In this document: one piece after another, positions 33,540 to 47,101 of the stretch | How the letters are laid out: each line of letters opens with the position of its first letter | Position numbering within the stretch: the stretch's first letter is position 1 | DNA from: Astropecten irregularis | Taxonomy: Eukaryota > Echinodermata > Asteroidea > Paxillosida > Astropectinidae | NCBI GenBank assembly: GCA_963971285.1 | Contig: OZ020244.1 | Coordinates: 19,840,001-19,904,000, forward strand | Length of the DNA stretch: 64,000 bases | Direction of reading: 5' to 3' | Notes under the pieces: model-generated | The model's input: only the letters and a program-made list of their open reading frames with translations | Told to the model about the DNA's origin: nothing | Databases searched by the model: none | Made by a program: the position numbers and the translations under genes

Positions 33540-36070
33540 GCTAGGGCTCGCACTGACGATTTCGCACTGAAAGCCAAGGGAGGTCTGCATGGCTTGCCTC
33601 ACGGTGTCGCCAGCGGACATCTGTAAATGTTCCTTGCGTTCGGATCAGTGTAGGATTAGTGAGTCCGTCGGACGGGAGGCTTCCCCTGAGGCCTCATCGA
33701 TCAAGAGCTGGAGGAGCTTGATGACTTCACCCACAGGCAGATCAGGTTCCCAAGAGACCATATCATGTCTTCAACTCTTCAGTAAAAGCCGCCTTCCTTT
33801 CTATCTTCTAAAATAGATGGATTACAGACAGAAGCAGGTTGTTTGGATGTATGCATGGATAGATAGGTTCATCAAACCCACGGGTGGGGTACTTGACTGC
33901 GATGTCATCTGCACAAAAAACGCTCAAGTGGTTATCGATTTGGATATCGAGACAACCATGTTGGTTCGTAATATCGTTCTAACTACAAACTCGGCCCTAT
34001 TATTATACGAACTCAGTATACGGGCCTACAAACTCGGCCTTATGAACTCTGATCATTAACGTAACTTTCTTGACGATTCCAAGCGTGAGTAGAAAAGCTT
34101 TTGCTTTTGTTTTGCTTTTTTGTTTCTCCTTCCTCTTCTTCTTCTCTTCAAGTCTCATAGACTTCGGTACACATTTTGTTCCCGGCATCCGCTTTACTAC
34201 CGGTAATTGTTTTATTTACATTAATCCATGTTTTACAGTAAATTGTAAACAACAATGCGAACTTCATTTTCATCAGGGTAGTACAACCAGTCACCATATA
34301 AAAACAATATAAATGGTTTGGTTTCAAGAAATCCACATGGTGCCTGTGGTGAACTTAAACATCTTAAAACAACCCAAAACCTCCGTAAAACATGCAAAAC
34401 TCGGATCCAGACTAATTCAACTTGATGCAAAACGTATTGGGCCAGACACGGAGCAACCTAAGATAATGACTCCTGCAGTGTCGCGTGGTATATGCCTTAC
34501 AACCATATTCAATAATAACTGGAGGACCAATTTGCTTCCTGAATTTAAGAAGGGAGCCAGACCAGGCAGTCCCTCTCGCTGTCTCAGGCTAATGATCATC
34601 ATCATGTCTCACATACCTTTACCGAATATGTCATCCCACATGCCTTGAAGTTTGTCCAGCATTGACGAGGTAGACAAGCTCATAGAGTTGGGTTCAACGA
34701 TATTCTCCATCATAGCCTCGCAAAATGACGCAAAGAAACAGGTATGTAGTGTACTCCAAGATTGGCCTGAAGTCAAGATGCACTTCAAGTAGAACTAGAA
34801 CGCATCAGGCCAACGCCATATGGAACACGGAAGGTTATAGCAGGTCCGTCAGATCAAGTAGTACATGGAGGGCCTTCCCTGTTCTGTCGAGCATGCGACC
34901 AAGCGACCAAGGAACCTAGGTATGATGGGGGAGGCAGTCGGGGCTGGGTTCTTCCAAGTGACTCCTTAAAGCTCACGCCCACAGCATCCCATCACCATTT
35001 GGGTGACCGCGTCTGGCAAACTGTCCTCTGGACGGGCGAGTCACCTGATTGAGTTAGTGCTGTTACTTGTCCCATTTCCTGCTTCCAAACCACCGTAACT
35101 GCATCAATGGTATTCCCAATCGGAGCTACAGGTCCACATGTCACGCTCCAAATCCTACAGTCGATCTACTCTGTGGCCTCTCGTGACAACTGTAGCCCTG
35201 TTATGATGTGCGATCGATAACATCTTTATGTCAGTCCTTGGGATAATCTAATTCATCAAGGACTAGCAGCCCAAAGTACCCAACTACCCCGGTGTATGGG
35301 GTAAAGATCAGTTCAGTTGGGATACAATCCAACAATGGATGGATAAGGTCTCCCTGGCCACTATTATAGTCCCATTGTCCGGCCCCCAAAAAAAGCTGAT
35401 GGGATCTCTCTTGCATGACACATTGTCCACAAGGATCGAAACGACCTCCGATGAGACACAGCAACCCTGGAATACAGGATTTACGGAATACATGAAACTA
35501 CCAAAGCAGTTTTGTGTTCCCTTTTCTTTCTTTCATTCTTTCTTTTTTTATTCTTTAATTGTTGTCATCCCTTCCCCAGGACGACCGTTGTTTCCTATAC
35601 TGGCCTGTTTTCATAGTCGGTTGCAAACACACTCTTGATGATGTATAATACGGCGTTAAGGGATATCGCATCTGATAAATGACACAATTCGGTCTTCTCA
35701 GCTTTTGTTGTATAAGTGTACACCCCAGGTGCTTCAAGAAGTCAATAGGGGTGTTTTCTTTATTAAGCCAAACGTTGGCTAACACTACCATTCAGGGTAG
35801 TTGGAGGCGGCTTATGTATGCCTGGAACAAGATCCAGGAGGCCGGCCGTGCTGCATGTGTCCACTCTCCCTGTGCCTGGTATACAATGGAGTGAAACTGA
35901 TTAGCTCTTTGTGGAGGGACAGATATCGTCCCGACACGTTAAAAACACGTTAATTAGATCATGGACTTTATCCCTGGAGGAATTATGGGCGGTGTGATTG
36001 TCAGAAACCGATACAATTAACATATAACCAGCCGACAAAGACGGCGACCTGACTCGCAGAACGGGATACA
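33540..36070 (-). pseudogene. Region of stop-interrupted coding-like stretches around exon 1B
   Basis: On the minus strand several frames stay protein-like over 40-80 codons but are interrupted. Examples are 33540-33770 (LPVGEVIKLLQLLIDEASGE, one TGA, then AGDTVRQAMQTSLGFQCEIV), 35012-35195 (NTIDAVTVVWKQEMGQVTAL), 35231-35464 (a frame ending GVVGYFGLLVLDELDYPKD) and 35790-35940 (WTHAARPASWILFQAYISRL). I recognise none of them. They could be decayed mobile-element or gene remnants, extra 5' exons, or chance. Confidence 0.25.
34617..34713 (-). CDS. Exon 1B: alternative first coding exon (proximal)
   Basis: Tandem ATGs at 34708-34713 open a 32-codon exon plus one G, ending at donor AAAG|GTATGT. 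The peptide begins MMENIVEPNSMSLSTSSM and ends in MWDDIFGK. Joined to exon 2 it reads DIFGK-E-IPSLQQMSS, a smooth Ser/acidic N-terminus more protein-like than exon 1A. An in-frame stop lies upstream. The sequence just before the ATGs (pyrimidine-rich, ending GCGAG) could also be an acceptor for a noncoding 5' exon. It cannot be spliced after exon 1A without a frameshift, so the two would be mutually exclusive. The distance to exon 2 is only 2.4 kb. Confidence 0.55.
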
Positions 36071-37167
36071 TTTTGACAAGGGTCGAGGAGGTTCAACTTT
36101 TAAACATTGTATACCAAGAAATCATGTCTACAGAATCTTGAGTTGGGCTTCACAATCCTGGCGAGGTCAAACCCTCTGTGCATTATAATCATGCACCAAC
36201 TTCAATTCCATCCCTGACCACAGACATCGACGGCAGCAACTTTGGGAAATGAATTTTCATTGAATGCTGAAAGGACACGTTGTACTGTTGGCTTTGAAAT
36301 TTTTAGATTCTAAATATGGCTCTCGGTGAAAGACACATATAAAAATTGGCGCCATTTTTTTCAATTTGAATACATGTATTAAGAATGCCAGCAGGCCTTT
36401 GCATGTCGCAACGAAGAGAACTCTATACGCGTATGTAATTCACGCAGAGTATCGAGTATTAATGTATGCAGAAAACAAAGATTCATGCCAATTATTATAC
36501 GTAAAGGAGATATTATTATTATAAGGCAGTCTGTTGCTGTTTATTTTTATATTCAATCTCGCAGACAAAAACAGCCAGAATATGCACTGATTAATCATTG
36601 ACGGCACACGACGACTGCACCGTGAAGTCGTGCCGGAGCTTTGGCGCTGGTAGCTTTATAAGCCAGTGAGAGATTTCCATACGAGATGTAAATGCAGTGC
36701 TGCGTTCCCAAAGCATTCTGTCAAGGAGGAAATACTTAGAGCACCAAAACACACACATACGTATAGGCTTTATATGCAGAAGGGAAATCTCATCAGGTCT
36801 CCCGAGACTGGCGAGAGATTCTGTTAAAATAGAATCATCAGAGAACACAAATGTTGTTTGTTAGTTTATTTATTTGTTTGTATGCTTTCCCTATACATTA
36901 TTAATGACAATGTGAGGGACATTAAAGGGAGCATAGGATTTGCAAGGCCTCCCCAAAAAAATATTATTGAGTTTGAGAAAATGGAACCAACAGTTCGCAA
37001 ACAGCGCAAACAGTCATCATGGGAAATCTTGGTTCATCAGATGCTGGGTTTTTCAAGGAAATGAAGATTTAGTGTCTTTTCCAAAGATCGTTCGTCCGAA
37101 CTATTTTTGGAACAAACATAAGGGACACCCTCACTTGAGTTGTAGTCAGTATCCCCCAAGTTCACTC

Positions 37168-37462
37168 AATGTATGAAGATGGTGCTGGTAGAAAAATACC
37201 GTGAAAGTATTTCCACCTGAAATGCTGTATTTATCCAGAAATTAGTTAAACAAAGACCGCAAACAGTTTTGATCTCGGGGTAAGATCATAACCATTCATG
37301 TTTTATTAAAAAAATTGAGTCGGGTTTTCGCTATTTTCACTTGACTCAGATGTCCGATTGATCTAAAATTTTCACAGGTTTATTATTTCATGTACATGTT
37401 TGACTCAGACAAAGTATGAGTGCTGTCCTGTGACTTTTACCAATCATGTATTGTACCTTTAT
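37168..37462 (-). mobile_element. MITE family B partial copy, reverse
   Basis: GTATGAAGATGGTGCTGGTAG, CCTGAAATGCTGTATTTATC, AGATGTCCGATTGATCT and the right end ACCAATCATGTATTGTACCTTTA. The left end is truncated. Confidence 0.8.
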
Positions 37463-37601
37463 AGCTAGCTGAAACCAACATACGCCCACTAGATTGAAAT
37501 GAATCTGGGATATTTTCTTCAGTTTATAAACAATGTATTCGGGAGAATCATGGACCGAACTCTTCCATCGGGCGGATGACATTCCAAATCGGATGGAGAT
37601 T

Positions 37602-37628
37602 TGTTGTTGTTGTTGTTGTTGTTGTTGT
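37602..37628. repeat. (TTG)n microsatellite
   Basis: Nine uninterrupted TTG units. A similar shorter run lies at 38488-38510. Confidence 0.95.
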
Positions 37629-38487
37629 AATGTTAACACTGTAAATCTTTGATGTAAAGCACACAGATAGCAAACACCGCGCCCAATCCAGCGCGGGCGT
37701 AATCATTATTATGTACATGTACATTGTGTAGTATCAGACGAACGCATTCGGTATACAGACTGGTGCCGACTAGAGTCCGACTCTAGTGCCGACTGTAGCT
37801 CAGACAGTCAACGTAGAGGGCGGTGTCTCCTTGGCACGAAATGAGCAAGCAACTGCTCAGCCTGATGTCACCAGCGATGATTTAATGTTGATTAATGGTC
37901 ACACAGTACGAGCTACGGATTACTTTATGTCAATCATTTGCCCACACTGTGCCAGCATAATAACATCTCAATTCACTGAAGACAGCTTTATATGGGAGGG
38001 GGATGAAAATCATGAGGCGCAAGAACGAAGATATTATGAAATTCTGTTCACATTTCCTTCATCAGCGCGAATGCCGTAAACCACCGCACCGTTGGCGGAC
38101 TATCCACAGCAAGGCCACACGCCAAAGAATCTTGTTGACACGAAATATTAGCAACCACTTCGGTTGTCTCCCAATTTGTTTCTCCCTGACTTCTCAAGAA
38201 AGAAAATACACACACACTGCACAAGGCCTGGAACCTTGAGCGGGACAGAGGGATCATGATAGCCGGGCTTATTCAATATTCATCGGCTTTAAGATCATTC
38301 CCCAGTCGGATTTTCCATCACCACCTGACGGAGTTTCAGAGGGCTGTGGCATTTATTCGGTCGATGACTTGGGCAGCGTGATTTTGCGGTACACGCGAAG
38401 GGGGAATAACGGTCTCCTAGCCCTCTACCCCCTGTTCTATCAGGGGTCAACGTCTTGCCATGAAAGAGGTGTTTACAAAACGCGGCA

Positions 38488-38510
38488 TGTTGTTGTTGTT
38501 GTTGTTGTTT
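38488..38510. repeat. (TTG)n microsatellite
   Basis: Seven to eight TTG units followed by TTTTACGG. Confidence 0.9.
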
Positions 38511-39474
38511 TACGGCGAAGATAAAATAACAAACAAAGCCCGAATAATGGTAAATAATTACCAAGCAGTGCGTGAAGTGTTTCCTTCAAAGTTGAGATAT
38601 GTTTTCATTTTCTAGTTATGAGCGCGGTATGCCCACTAATTAAAAATTGCTGAAAGTCCAAGAGGAAGCAATGGACATTTACTGCTAACGGCAAGCGGCA
38701 TTTTGTTTACAGGCCTATGTATTTTCCTGTGTTGCTCTGTGTTATTATCAAAGCTCACATTTTTGAGAAGAAAAAGCACTGGCCTACATATCAGCGACCT
38801 GTCGGCCCCGTATCCATAGCGACTTTGAAGTTGTTAACTGTTTGCGGTATTGTCAGTACGATGGCCCATGAGACACCCTAATTGGAAATGTGATTAGGAA
38901 TGGCTTGACAAGTCATACAGATGAGTAGTGGCGTTTTTGTGCATAATATTATGGGGCTCGAAGTGGTTCCCTTACTTTTCCAGTCAGCCGGTGTAAAGGT
39001 TAAATCTGCCCCCTTTTAAATGCGTATGCACGGACACATTTACACGCCTTGTGGAAATGTCCAGTTGTCCGGGGGCACACTTTACATGGTTGTGGCCGAG
39101 AAGGTTCATCTGTAACATCAGTTACTCTCGTCTTTTTTTAACAAAAACGATTAAACTTGAACTGCACAGTTTATTTTCCTTTGAAACCTTTTTTAAATAC
39201 ATGTAGTAATTTCTTGTCTCTATATAGTTTTCTTTCCCTAGTAAGCTCTCATAATAAGTAGGGTACTAAGGGTCTTACGAAGGATGTTTCTCAGTTAAAA
39301 AACAACAAAATCAGTAAAGTAGCAGTAAAGTAGCTTTCTAAAAGCTCGGACCGATATCCAAAACCAAACAGTTCAGTCAATAATGAAGATATTCTCCGGC
39401 CACGATTAATGGAGTTTTCCAAGGTCTAATCATATAATTACTGTACATAGGCTTCTCGTACAGCTTAGGTATCT

Positions 39475-39720
39475 CGGGGAGTCAGGTTGGCGTACCTGTT
39501 CTTTCCTTGCCTTTCACCTCTGGCGGACCGGGTCCACAGGTGGATTGGGTTTTCAGTCCCTATACCTGATTCTGTGGGTTTTACCCAGAATATTACTCTG
39601 GGGTTTTCCTCCCACCTCTAAAACTGTATCTTCTGCTCATCATCTTTCCATAAAAGGTTTCATCAGGCTTTCGATCTACAGTGTCTAGGGCGCTTTTGAG
39701 GGATCCTTAGTTTCATTATC
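39475..39720 (+). repeat. SINE-like remnant
   Basis: A degraded promoter-like part (GGCGGACCGGGTCCACAGG) is followed by a body with TTACTCTGGGGTTTTCCTCC and CACCTCTAAAACTG, resembling the CGGTTTTCCTCCCTCC body of the SINE at 41262. The assignment rests on this shared body and is tentative. Confidence 0.4.
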
Positions 39721-40659
39721 AGAAATTGATAATAATAATAATAAAAAAATATATAATATAGTAATGACATATGTTAAAAATTCTACTTCACTGTACACAC
39801 ATATGGCAATGAAGAGCACTGAATAATTGATAATTAGTGTACAAGTGCTGCACAAACCTATGGAAACACATTGACACTGAACAGAGATTTTGGGAAAGTC
39901 AATATTATTGTATTGTATTAACCTGATATGTATCAACCTAATCTGATTTTACCTAACCCATACACAGACAGACGTCATAACGTTATCATCAATCAGTCAT
40001 CACCAGACGTTATATGACGTCAAGGGTTACCTTAGGCTCATGACCGCGTTTTCATCAGTGACCTCATCCTAAGAGTTTGATCCGTGGTCATGTCATAATT
40101 TACGATGAACTTATAGATTGGCCACATAGCGAACGTGACACGTTATTAACGAACCAGATCGAGTTAATTAGCGGGGCATATGACCTTCCGGTAATGAATT
40201 TCCTGCTAGTGGGATATTACGCTATTGTCATTTTGTCATGAGGCGGGACAATGCCGTAAATCACGTCCATTGTTTCTTGTCTGCTAGTCAGGAGCTTGTG
40301 GGAAAAAATCGCAAAGGTTGACGACGTGGGCTTGAAGAATCTGATTTACTGGCACGGCAAGGGCAAAAGAGCGTCCTCAACTGACGTTTTCCACATCTGA
40401 ACACATTTAATTGAATAGATGCAGAACTTCAAATTACTGCGTCACACGTGCACTTGACTTCACGTGGCAATAAATGCACGACGTGGACATTAACTATACG
40501 CAGCTGACACTACTGTTATTATGTACTGGCTCTCTACGGGGCATGCTGATATACATGTATTATTACTTGCAAAAGAAGCAGTAACTTGTTACAACATAAC
40601 ATTATACGTAACACACAATACGTTACAGAATCTCTCAATCACAACACGACTAATAGAGC

Positions 40660-40930
40660 AGGGTGTACTCTCCAGCCGCAATCTAAAAAAAGGCAGGGGA
40701 CAGGGCCTTCTCTGTCACGGTGTCTGGTCCTTGTTACTGGAACTCTCTCCCACACAATATGCGTAGCATGCACTCACTCAACAACTTCAAAAGTAATGTG
40801 AAAACACACTTATTTTCTCTTCACTTCAATTAGTTATCATCTTATTTGCTGTTTTTCCAGATCAATCCAATTGAATCGCATTGTATCCATTGGCAAATGC
40901 GCTTAATAAAAATCGCGGTATTAATTACTT
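40660..40930 (+). mobile_element. CR1/L2-like LINE, 3' end of reverse-transcriptase ORF and tail
   Basis: The frame 40693-40833 encodes AGDRAFSVTVSGPCYWNSLP, then HNMRSMHSLNNFKSNVKTHL and FSLHFN before the stop. This matches the usual C-terminus of CR1/L2-clade elements (WNSLP, then a SLxxFKxxLKTHLF motif). The following sequence has the typical GCGCTTAATAAAAATCGCGG tail of such elements. The upstream part (CCGCAATCTAAAAAAAGG) is out of frame; the copy is heavily 5'-truncated and dead. Confidence 0.8.
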
Positions 40931-41261
40931 AACTAACATCATCATAATCATTCCATAAACTGGTCGAAGAATTTCGTGCTCACAAGTTATCATACATTGG
41001 CATTATGTCGCACAGTCCAAAAACGAAGTAACAGTCGACACATTGCCTTATCACAGTCACAAGTTATCGAAGTAGCCCAACAATAATTCAATTATAAAAT
41101 AATTATAATAATAATTTGGGAGGCTAATTATCCTTATACTCGCAGCTGGGGTGCTGAATTGCGACTTGCAACGTGACCGAGTAGCAGGCTTTCATGGGCG
41201 CCCTTGGCTGCCAGCCACATCAACTCATATATGATCACGGAGCACAGCCTGAGATCGAAAG

Positions 41262-41421
41262 TGTTTGATTTTTGTGGAGGGAGGAAAACCGGTATTAAAA
41301 GCCTCGTAGCACAGGAGAGAACCGAAACACAATTCTACTCACATATGACCAAGGCCGGATTCGAACCCGGTCCACATTGTTGAGAGGCGAGTGCCTAATG
41401 CACTTGCCACCTATGCCACAG
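41262..41421 (-). repeat. tRNA-derived SINE
   Basis: The minus strand begins TGTGGCATAGGTGGCAAGTG (A-box region) and has the B box GGGTTCGAATCCGG about 50 nt later. A body with TTCTCTCCTGTGCTACGAGG and CGGTTTTCCTCCCTCC follows. The tRNA-like head lacks a foldable acceptor stem, so it is a SINE and not a tRNA gene. Confidence 0.75.
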
Positions 41422-43544
41422 GAAGCCTATAGTAATACATGAAGATGGTTCTTTTGTCAACCATGGCTGAGCAAAGCTTACAATGCACCTGAATAGCAAC
41501 ATAATTATTGTTTGTTCATTGTTTCCATGCACAATTAATGTAAAAGAAACGGGCATAGAAACATCTTCACCACAATGCAATGTTTGTATTACAAGAACTC
41601 GTTTGATACATCCACGAGTTGATTCGGTTTGGCAGAAGCTAACCAACAACGCATGCAAGTTTGACCACTGTGAATCAACCGAAATTTACTACGTCGTTGA
41701 GGGCGCACTCTTCTTATAACGATAAGTCCACAGAGTTGCAAGTGATTTCTTTGTTATTTTGGTTAAGTACGAAAAAGAACAAGAAAACGAAATAGGCCTA
41801 TGCAACCAACTCTATTTGGTAATTTTTAAAAAGAAATTTCTTAAAGAAACAATAAGCTGAATTTGAAAAAGGCAACAATGTCAGTAGATAGATATAATTT
41901 TGCAAATGGCCTCACCAAACGGTACACAGCGAACCTATTTCATAGACCGAACTTGTAAAATAATTGGCAATAAATTATCTCTATTCATCAGGATCAGCTT
42001 ATCAAAGAGGGGGGGGCGTCTTGCATCAAATTTAATTGAATTTCAGATCAGCATTCTGAGGATTATATTGTGTGTGCAACTTGAGAAGCATCCCAAAATA
42101 AAACAAGGATGTGATAAACTTAGTTCCATGTTGGAAGTTGATTATTCCTAATAATACACATACACATCATAATTATAGCTCATGTGATGTGTGTATGGAT
42201 ATACAGCATCGGTATAGCACAGAATGAACTGCCGCAGTTCTTTTTCTGTGGCGTGGGTGGAATTTGGTTCAAGTTTTCTCAAGATGGTTGACGAATGTCG
42301 GTTGCAGTTATATCTGTGATTGTCATTACACAATTGCGCTGTGCAGAGAACGGGCTATATGTATTTTGTGCGCCCAAATTGCCACTCGTGATAGGTCTGA
42401 TTTAACGGCTGATAAACAATGTTCCCGCCCAAACTATCACTATAGAAGGGCGGATTATTCAAAACGTTCCCAAAGAAATGACACATTCAGTCTCAGGGCA
42501 AAGTTTCGGTCATTTTCAAAATAGTTCACTTCTCCTGATGGTATGACTGGCGTGTAATCAAACATTATTGTATCACCCCACATCGAAAGTTTCATGTCGG
42601 CAGGGGCTTGATAAACATATTTACCCTTAATTACCCTTTACCCTTACATTTAAATGATTTACCCTTTCCTTTCGTAAGAATTTTATGTAAATATCATTTT
42701 CGAGACTAAAATCATTGATCATAAACTGCAATTCGAGGTCTCTTTTCTACTTAAGAATTAGGCCTTGACATTGACAATTAAAAAAAGAAAGACATGAATA
42801 CAAACAAATTGTAAACATCTGTTTGTCTGTCATGTTAAGGTTGTATGTTGTAAATAATGCACTATAATAAGGAGACCAGCGAAGTGTTTATACAATCATC
42901 CAATAGTAATGCTGGAGCGGGTACCAGTTTTATACCCTGCAGGTTACTGACCTCTGAGAATAGCATCCTAATGCCTTTTAACAGCAGCGAGTGATACGTC
43001 TTCCTTCCTCCATGGTTTAATGGACGCACGGAATTTCTTTCCCGTTCTTTGATCGTTACCATAATGGTCCTGAAACCCCCTCCAGGGAATTTGGATGTCG
43101 TTGCCAAACAAGTACACACTTAAGAGAATTAAACAAGAGCTCTAGCTCATCTATAGTTCTCCTTTTTTCCTGTAAAGTGTTGTACTGCCCCGGGCTACAT
43201 TGCACACAAGTGCAGGATTTTGACTTGCATTTTCAGCGTTACTTTTCATTTTGTTAATACCGCCGATATGAATGAGTTACCGCGGAAGCTTCGAGTCTAC
43301 GGAAGCCTTACACGACCATCACATTTTTATGATCTCTGTTTAAAAACAAAATTTTATTGGAAAGATCGAGGAAGCGTTGATATGCTAATGCTCGCTTTCA
43401 AAGACACTTAATTCATTCATAAAAAGTCGTCTAAATATTTACTTATAGTGCAGCCCTTTCCCAACATGATATATCATGGATGGCCGCTTAAATCCTATGT
43501 AGAAAGATGGCTACTTTGAAAGGTAACTATAGTAACGTGTAACA

Positions 43545-43780
43545 GGGCCAATACGTAACCAGGCTTGAGGCCATGCTTGGGACGTTCTTCGCTTCCGCTA
43601 TTTGAGGCCACAAAACAAAACGGAGTGAAAGGGCCACAATATGACGAAGCCTAAGAAAGGCTCCAGCTTCACCATGTATCCCAAGCCCTTCATTTCATTT
43701 CATTTAGGTCACAAAATGGTGGTATACATTATAGCCAAATAAATCCAAAGCCTAGCTCCAAGCCTCGTTTCGTAAAGGCC
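43545..43780. mobile_element. MITE, AGGCTTGAGG ends, copy 2
   Basis: Left GGGCCAATACGTAACCAGGC, right AGCCTCGTTTCGTAAAGGCCC. The interior TTCGTC/GACGAAGCCT and GGCTCCAGCTTCACCATGTA match the copy at 28092 in inverse orientation. Confidence 0.82.
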
Positions 43781-45557
43781 CACGGTAGTTTGAGCTTCTG
43801 GTCGGGCTGGGCTGAGCTTGCAAACAGGGTTGACCGGAGGATGAGCAGACTGCACGGGAAGGAAGATGGGAACGGACTGGGTAGACCAAATCACACCAGG
43901 TCAGGACATAGTGGGTCAAGACAAGGCAGAAGCAGGGTCTTGGGATATGAAGGGCTGGCGGCTTCATCAAAACAGACCTTTGATGGGGATACTCAAGATT
44001 ATACAGCACAATCATGACACGAGACAGCAACAAGAAAGCAAAAGCCCTGCCATGACTGAGGATAAGGCAGACATTTTAAAAAGAAGAGGAAGAAGACATA
44101 GACCATGCGACAGGACACCGGGAGGTGGGAGAGCATTACTGTCCAGATAAGACCTTATCGGACCAAGGCGGACGAAAAGAATTAACAGAGACCCCGAGCT
44201 CAAAAGACTCCGGGTCTCAAACAAAGACAAGCCAAGACAAGACTGCGAGATGGCTCACAGCTCTCCAGAAATGGAGATACTGGATAGGGAGGAACGATTT
44301 GGAGCCGTAACATTATCGATCACTGATGCGGATGGACGCAGCTAGGTATCCACCTCATCAGAACAGGATACTGAAAGGCGGTTCTATACGCACTGTACTG
44401 TATGAGACCAACATTCAATTTCAAACTCACTTTCATAACCATACCTAATACTGCGTTTTCTGTTTTATTTTATGATTTATTGATTTAATGATTTGTTTGT
44501 TAGAATTAAACCAATCGGTGGTTTACTTTAAGAATGTATAGTGGTCAATTTCGTTATTATTGATTTCATACGATTGACAAAAAATGTAATAAATATAATG
44601 TGGAGTACTATGTAGAATATAAAGACGGTAATACAGAGCATACAGATGCAGGCTTTGCGACATATTCATGTAAAATTACTCATTTCTCGATCGGGTTCTT
44701 TTATTAAAGTTCATGATCATATGTCATTCAGAGTTTCACCATAACATTTATATGTATTTTTAGAGTGCAGTAAATCATATGATATACAATGAATATTCAC
44801 CATAAAAAAAGCTGAATAAAAGGAATGCCATACATTATGCACGTGTTGTCCATCACGGTGACATAATACATTTAATTATACTATTTTCAAAATCCTAAAT
44901 CCAAAAATCATAATTAGTAATATTACCAACCTGAAATTGGCCTGGTAACTATACCAATTCGGATCAAGCCTATAGTACTGTATAATGCATGTAGCATATA
45001 TCATTCTCCACTGCACACATTTATGAGTGCATTTTTTGTATCGTTGGTTGGGGGTGGTGTGAGTGGGGGGAGGGGGTGGTGGAGGTTGACAGATCCCGTC
45101 ATATATCCTATAATGTTTCAACAAGCGTGAATTTAGAAATTGTTTACCCTGTGGCGAATACCGGAAAATGTTGAAAAACTTGAACCCGTAAAAAAGTGCA
45201 GTCACCGTTTTCATTGCGTCACTGCCATACAAGCATCAACCGACGTCCTCTGTGTGACGTCTAACCCCATTTATGTTTAATTAAAATATCCTCTCCTCTA
45301 TTATAAACTACCTGTGGAATTGCCAAGGATTGATTCCTCTTCAAAATCAAGGCGACGTCTCTTGCAATGAAATGCAGAGGGTTTTGTGTAATTTCACTGA
45401 TATTTTTCGTCCTTGAACAAGTATGGGGAGGGGGGCATGGGGGATTTGTTTTAGCTTTGCCAAATTTGTTTGTTTCAGTCAATCTTTTCCTTCAATGGAT
45501 GCTATTAACATTATAGTGAAGCATTCATTAACCCTAACCCTCTACATGTGTATACTT

Positions 45558-45718
45558 ACCACACAAGACAAGAGCTGCTTACCACACATTACCAGAGACT
45601 CCACGAGGGGGACTAGATCATAAACCATACATTATCATGAAAAACCACACTGTGGTGTATTGTGGTATTCAGGATACCACACTTACCACTTGATAAACCA
45701 TGTGTGGTAAAATGTGGT
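45558..45718. promoter_or_regulatory. Dense cluster of ACCACA/TGTGGT words
   Basis: Eight copies in about 160 bp: ACCACA at 45558, 45581, 45644, 45676 and TGTGGT at 45651, 45661, 45703, 45713. TGTGGT is the core recognised by RUNX factors. The cluster could be a homotypic binding site array or a decayed palindromic repeat. Confidence 0.3.
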
Positions 45719-47101
45719 ATTGTGCTGGTGGGTTACGGTTAATGTGCGCCCAATAACCAGTGATTAAATTCGAGAGAAAAAACATAGGGCCTATCTATAT
45801 GGTGAAATTTCAGCCCAAATGCCTATTCGTCAATTTGGACAACGAACGTCCGGAATACCCTTTGCTGATCCATGCACCGTGATAGGTCCACTACATACAG
45901 AGCAGTTTATTATACCACTTCTTCGATTTGAGGGCCTCATATTCAACTCCGAAGAGCTATCTCAAAAGTTCATTGCTAGTCTGAACACAATTCCAACCAA
46001 ACAGAGATTACAACATTAATTGCAAATGGGGTATTGGGAAGACACGTTAGAATCTAAAAGTGGTCATTTGGGTGACATCGGGACTAAGGGAGACTTTTCG
46101 ACGTCTCCCTAAGGTATCAGCTACATTTTAAAGACATATTTGTCCTGTCCATATTTGAATAGAAGACAGAGAATGCTCTCAATATGAACATACTGTATGT
46201 CAATATCATTAGCATAATGGAGGATGTTTAGAAATAGGTAAGTTAAGTTTGTGCACGACCCTATGGGAAAGTCTCCCTAAGGTCCCATCCTCGGTTATGG
46301 TAATTACACTATTATATGCTACTGTAATATTGAACTGTGGGACATATAACCATTCCTTCTGCAACACAACGAAACAGCATATAGACGTGCAGCAACAGCA
46401 ACAGAGATAATCCTTCCATTCTGATCCGGTTTCAGGAAGAGTTAAGAGCGATGTTCTCAAATCTCACAAACCCATCACTGATCGTCGATGGTTATCAATC
46501 TCCTTGGTATCGCGTAACACGAGATTAGCTGCCCGGCGAGAAGAGACCGGTTGAATCATGGGCTAATCCCGACAAAATATGATCCGGGTCTGGGTTGTGA
46601 TTGACGGTATCATCAGGGCAAAGGTCCAACCCGGCCATGAATCAGCTCGTACCCGTGGCAACTCTCCAGAGCAACCAGTGTCATGACAACGCATCGAAGA
46701 TCTTTCTGTGAATAATTATACCGGCCTGTGGAGTTTTGTCTTGGGTGGATCGTATAGAGGGAATAACTAAGTGGAACAAAACTATAGTGACACAATATTA
46801 AATCCTCGTGCTTCAGATACAATATTCCGCATCGTCTTTATAGTGCTTGGTTTCGCAAGGAAATATTGATTACTTAGATATAATTTTCTCCAGGAAAAAC
46901 TTGACAATTATAGTATTTTTTTATACTCAGACGTCACTAGATCATACTAAAATGGTAACACTTCGATGACATCAACATTCATACCAGCATTTCTCCATGA
47001 ACAATAATATAAAAGGACAATTTCTCTGTCTGTTAATGGCAATAAATAATGCCAAACTGCAATGGGAACTATAGACGTATACAGTCTCAGCTAATGCATC
47101 G

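Noticed and set aside
37786..38079. 97-codon plus-strand frame containing CPHC
   Set aside because: Begins with GTG; the ATG-initiated part is about 64 codons, with no splice context or family resemblance.
41340..41421. tRNA gene on the minus strand
   Set aside because: A and B boxes are present but the acceptor and anticodon arms do not fold, and a SINE body follows.
43866..44310. Plus-strand overlapping ORFs rich in Lys, Gln and Asp
   Set aside because: Purine-rich sequence opens several frames at once; no motif recognised.
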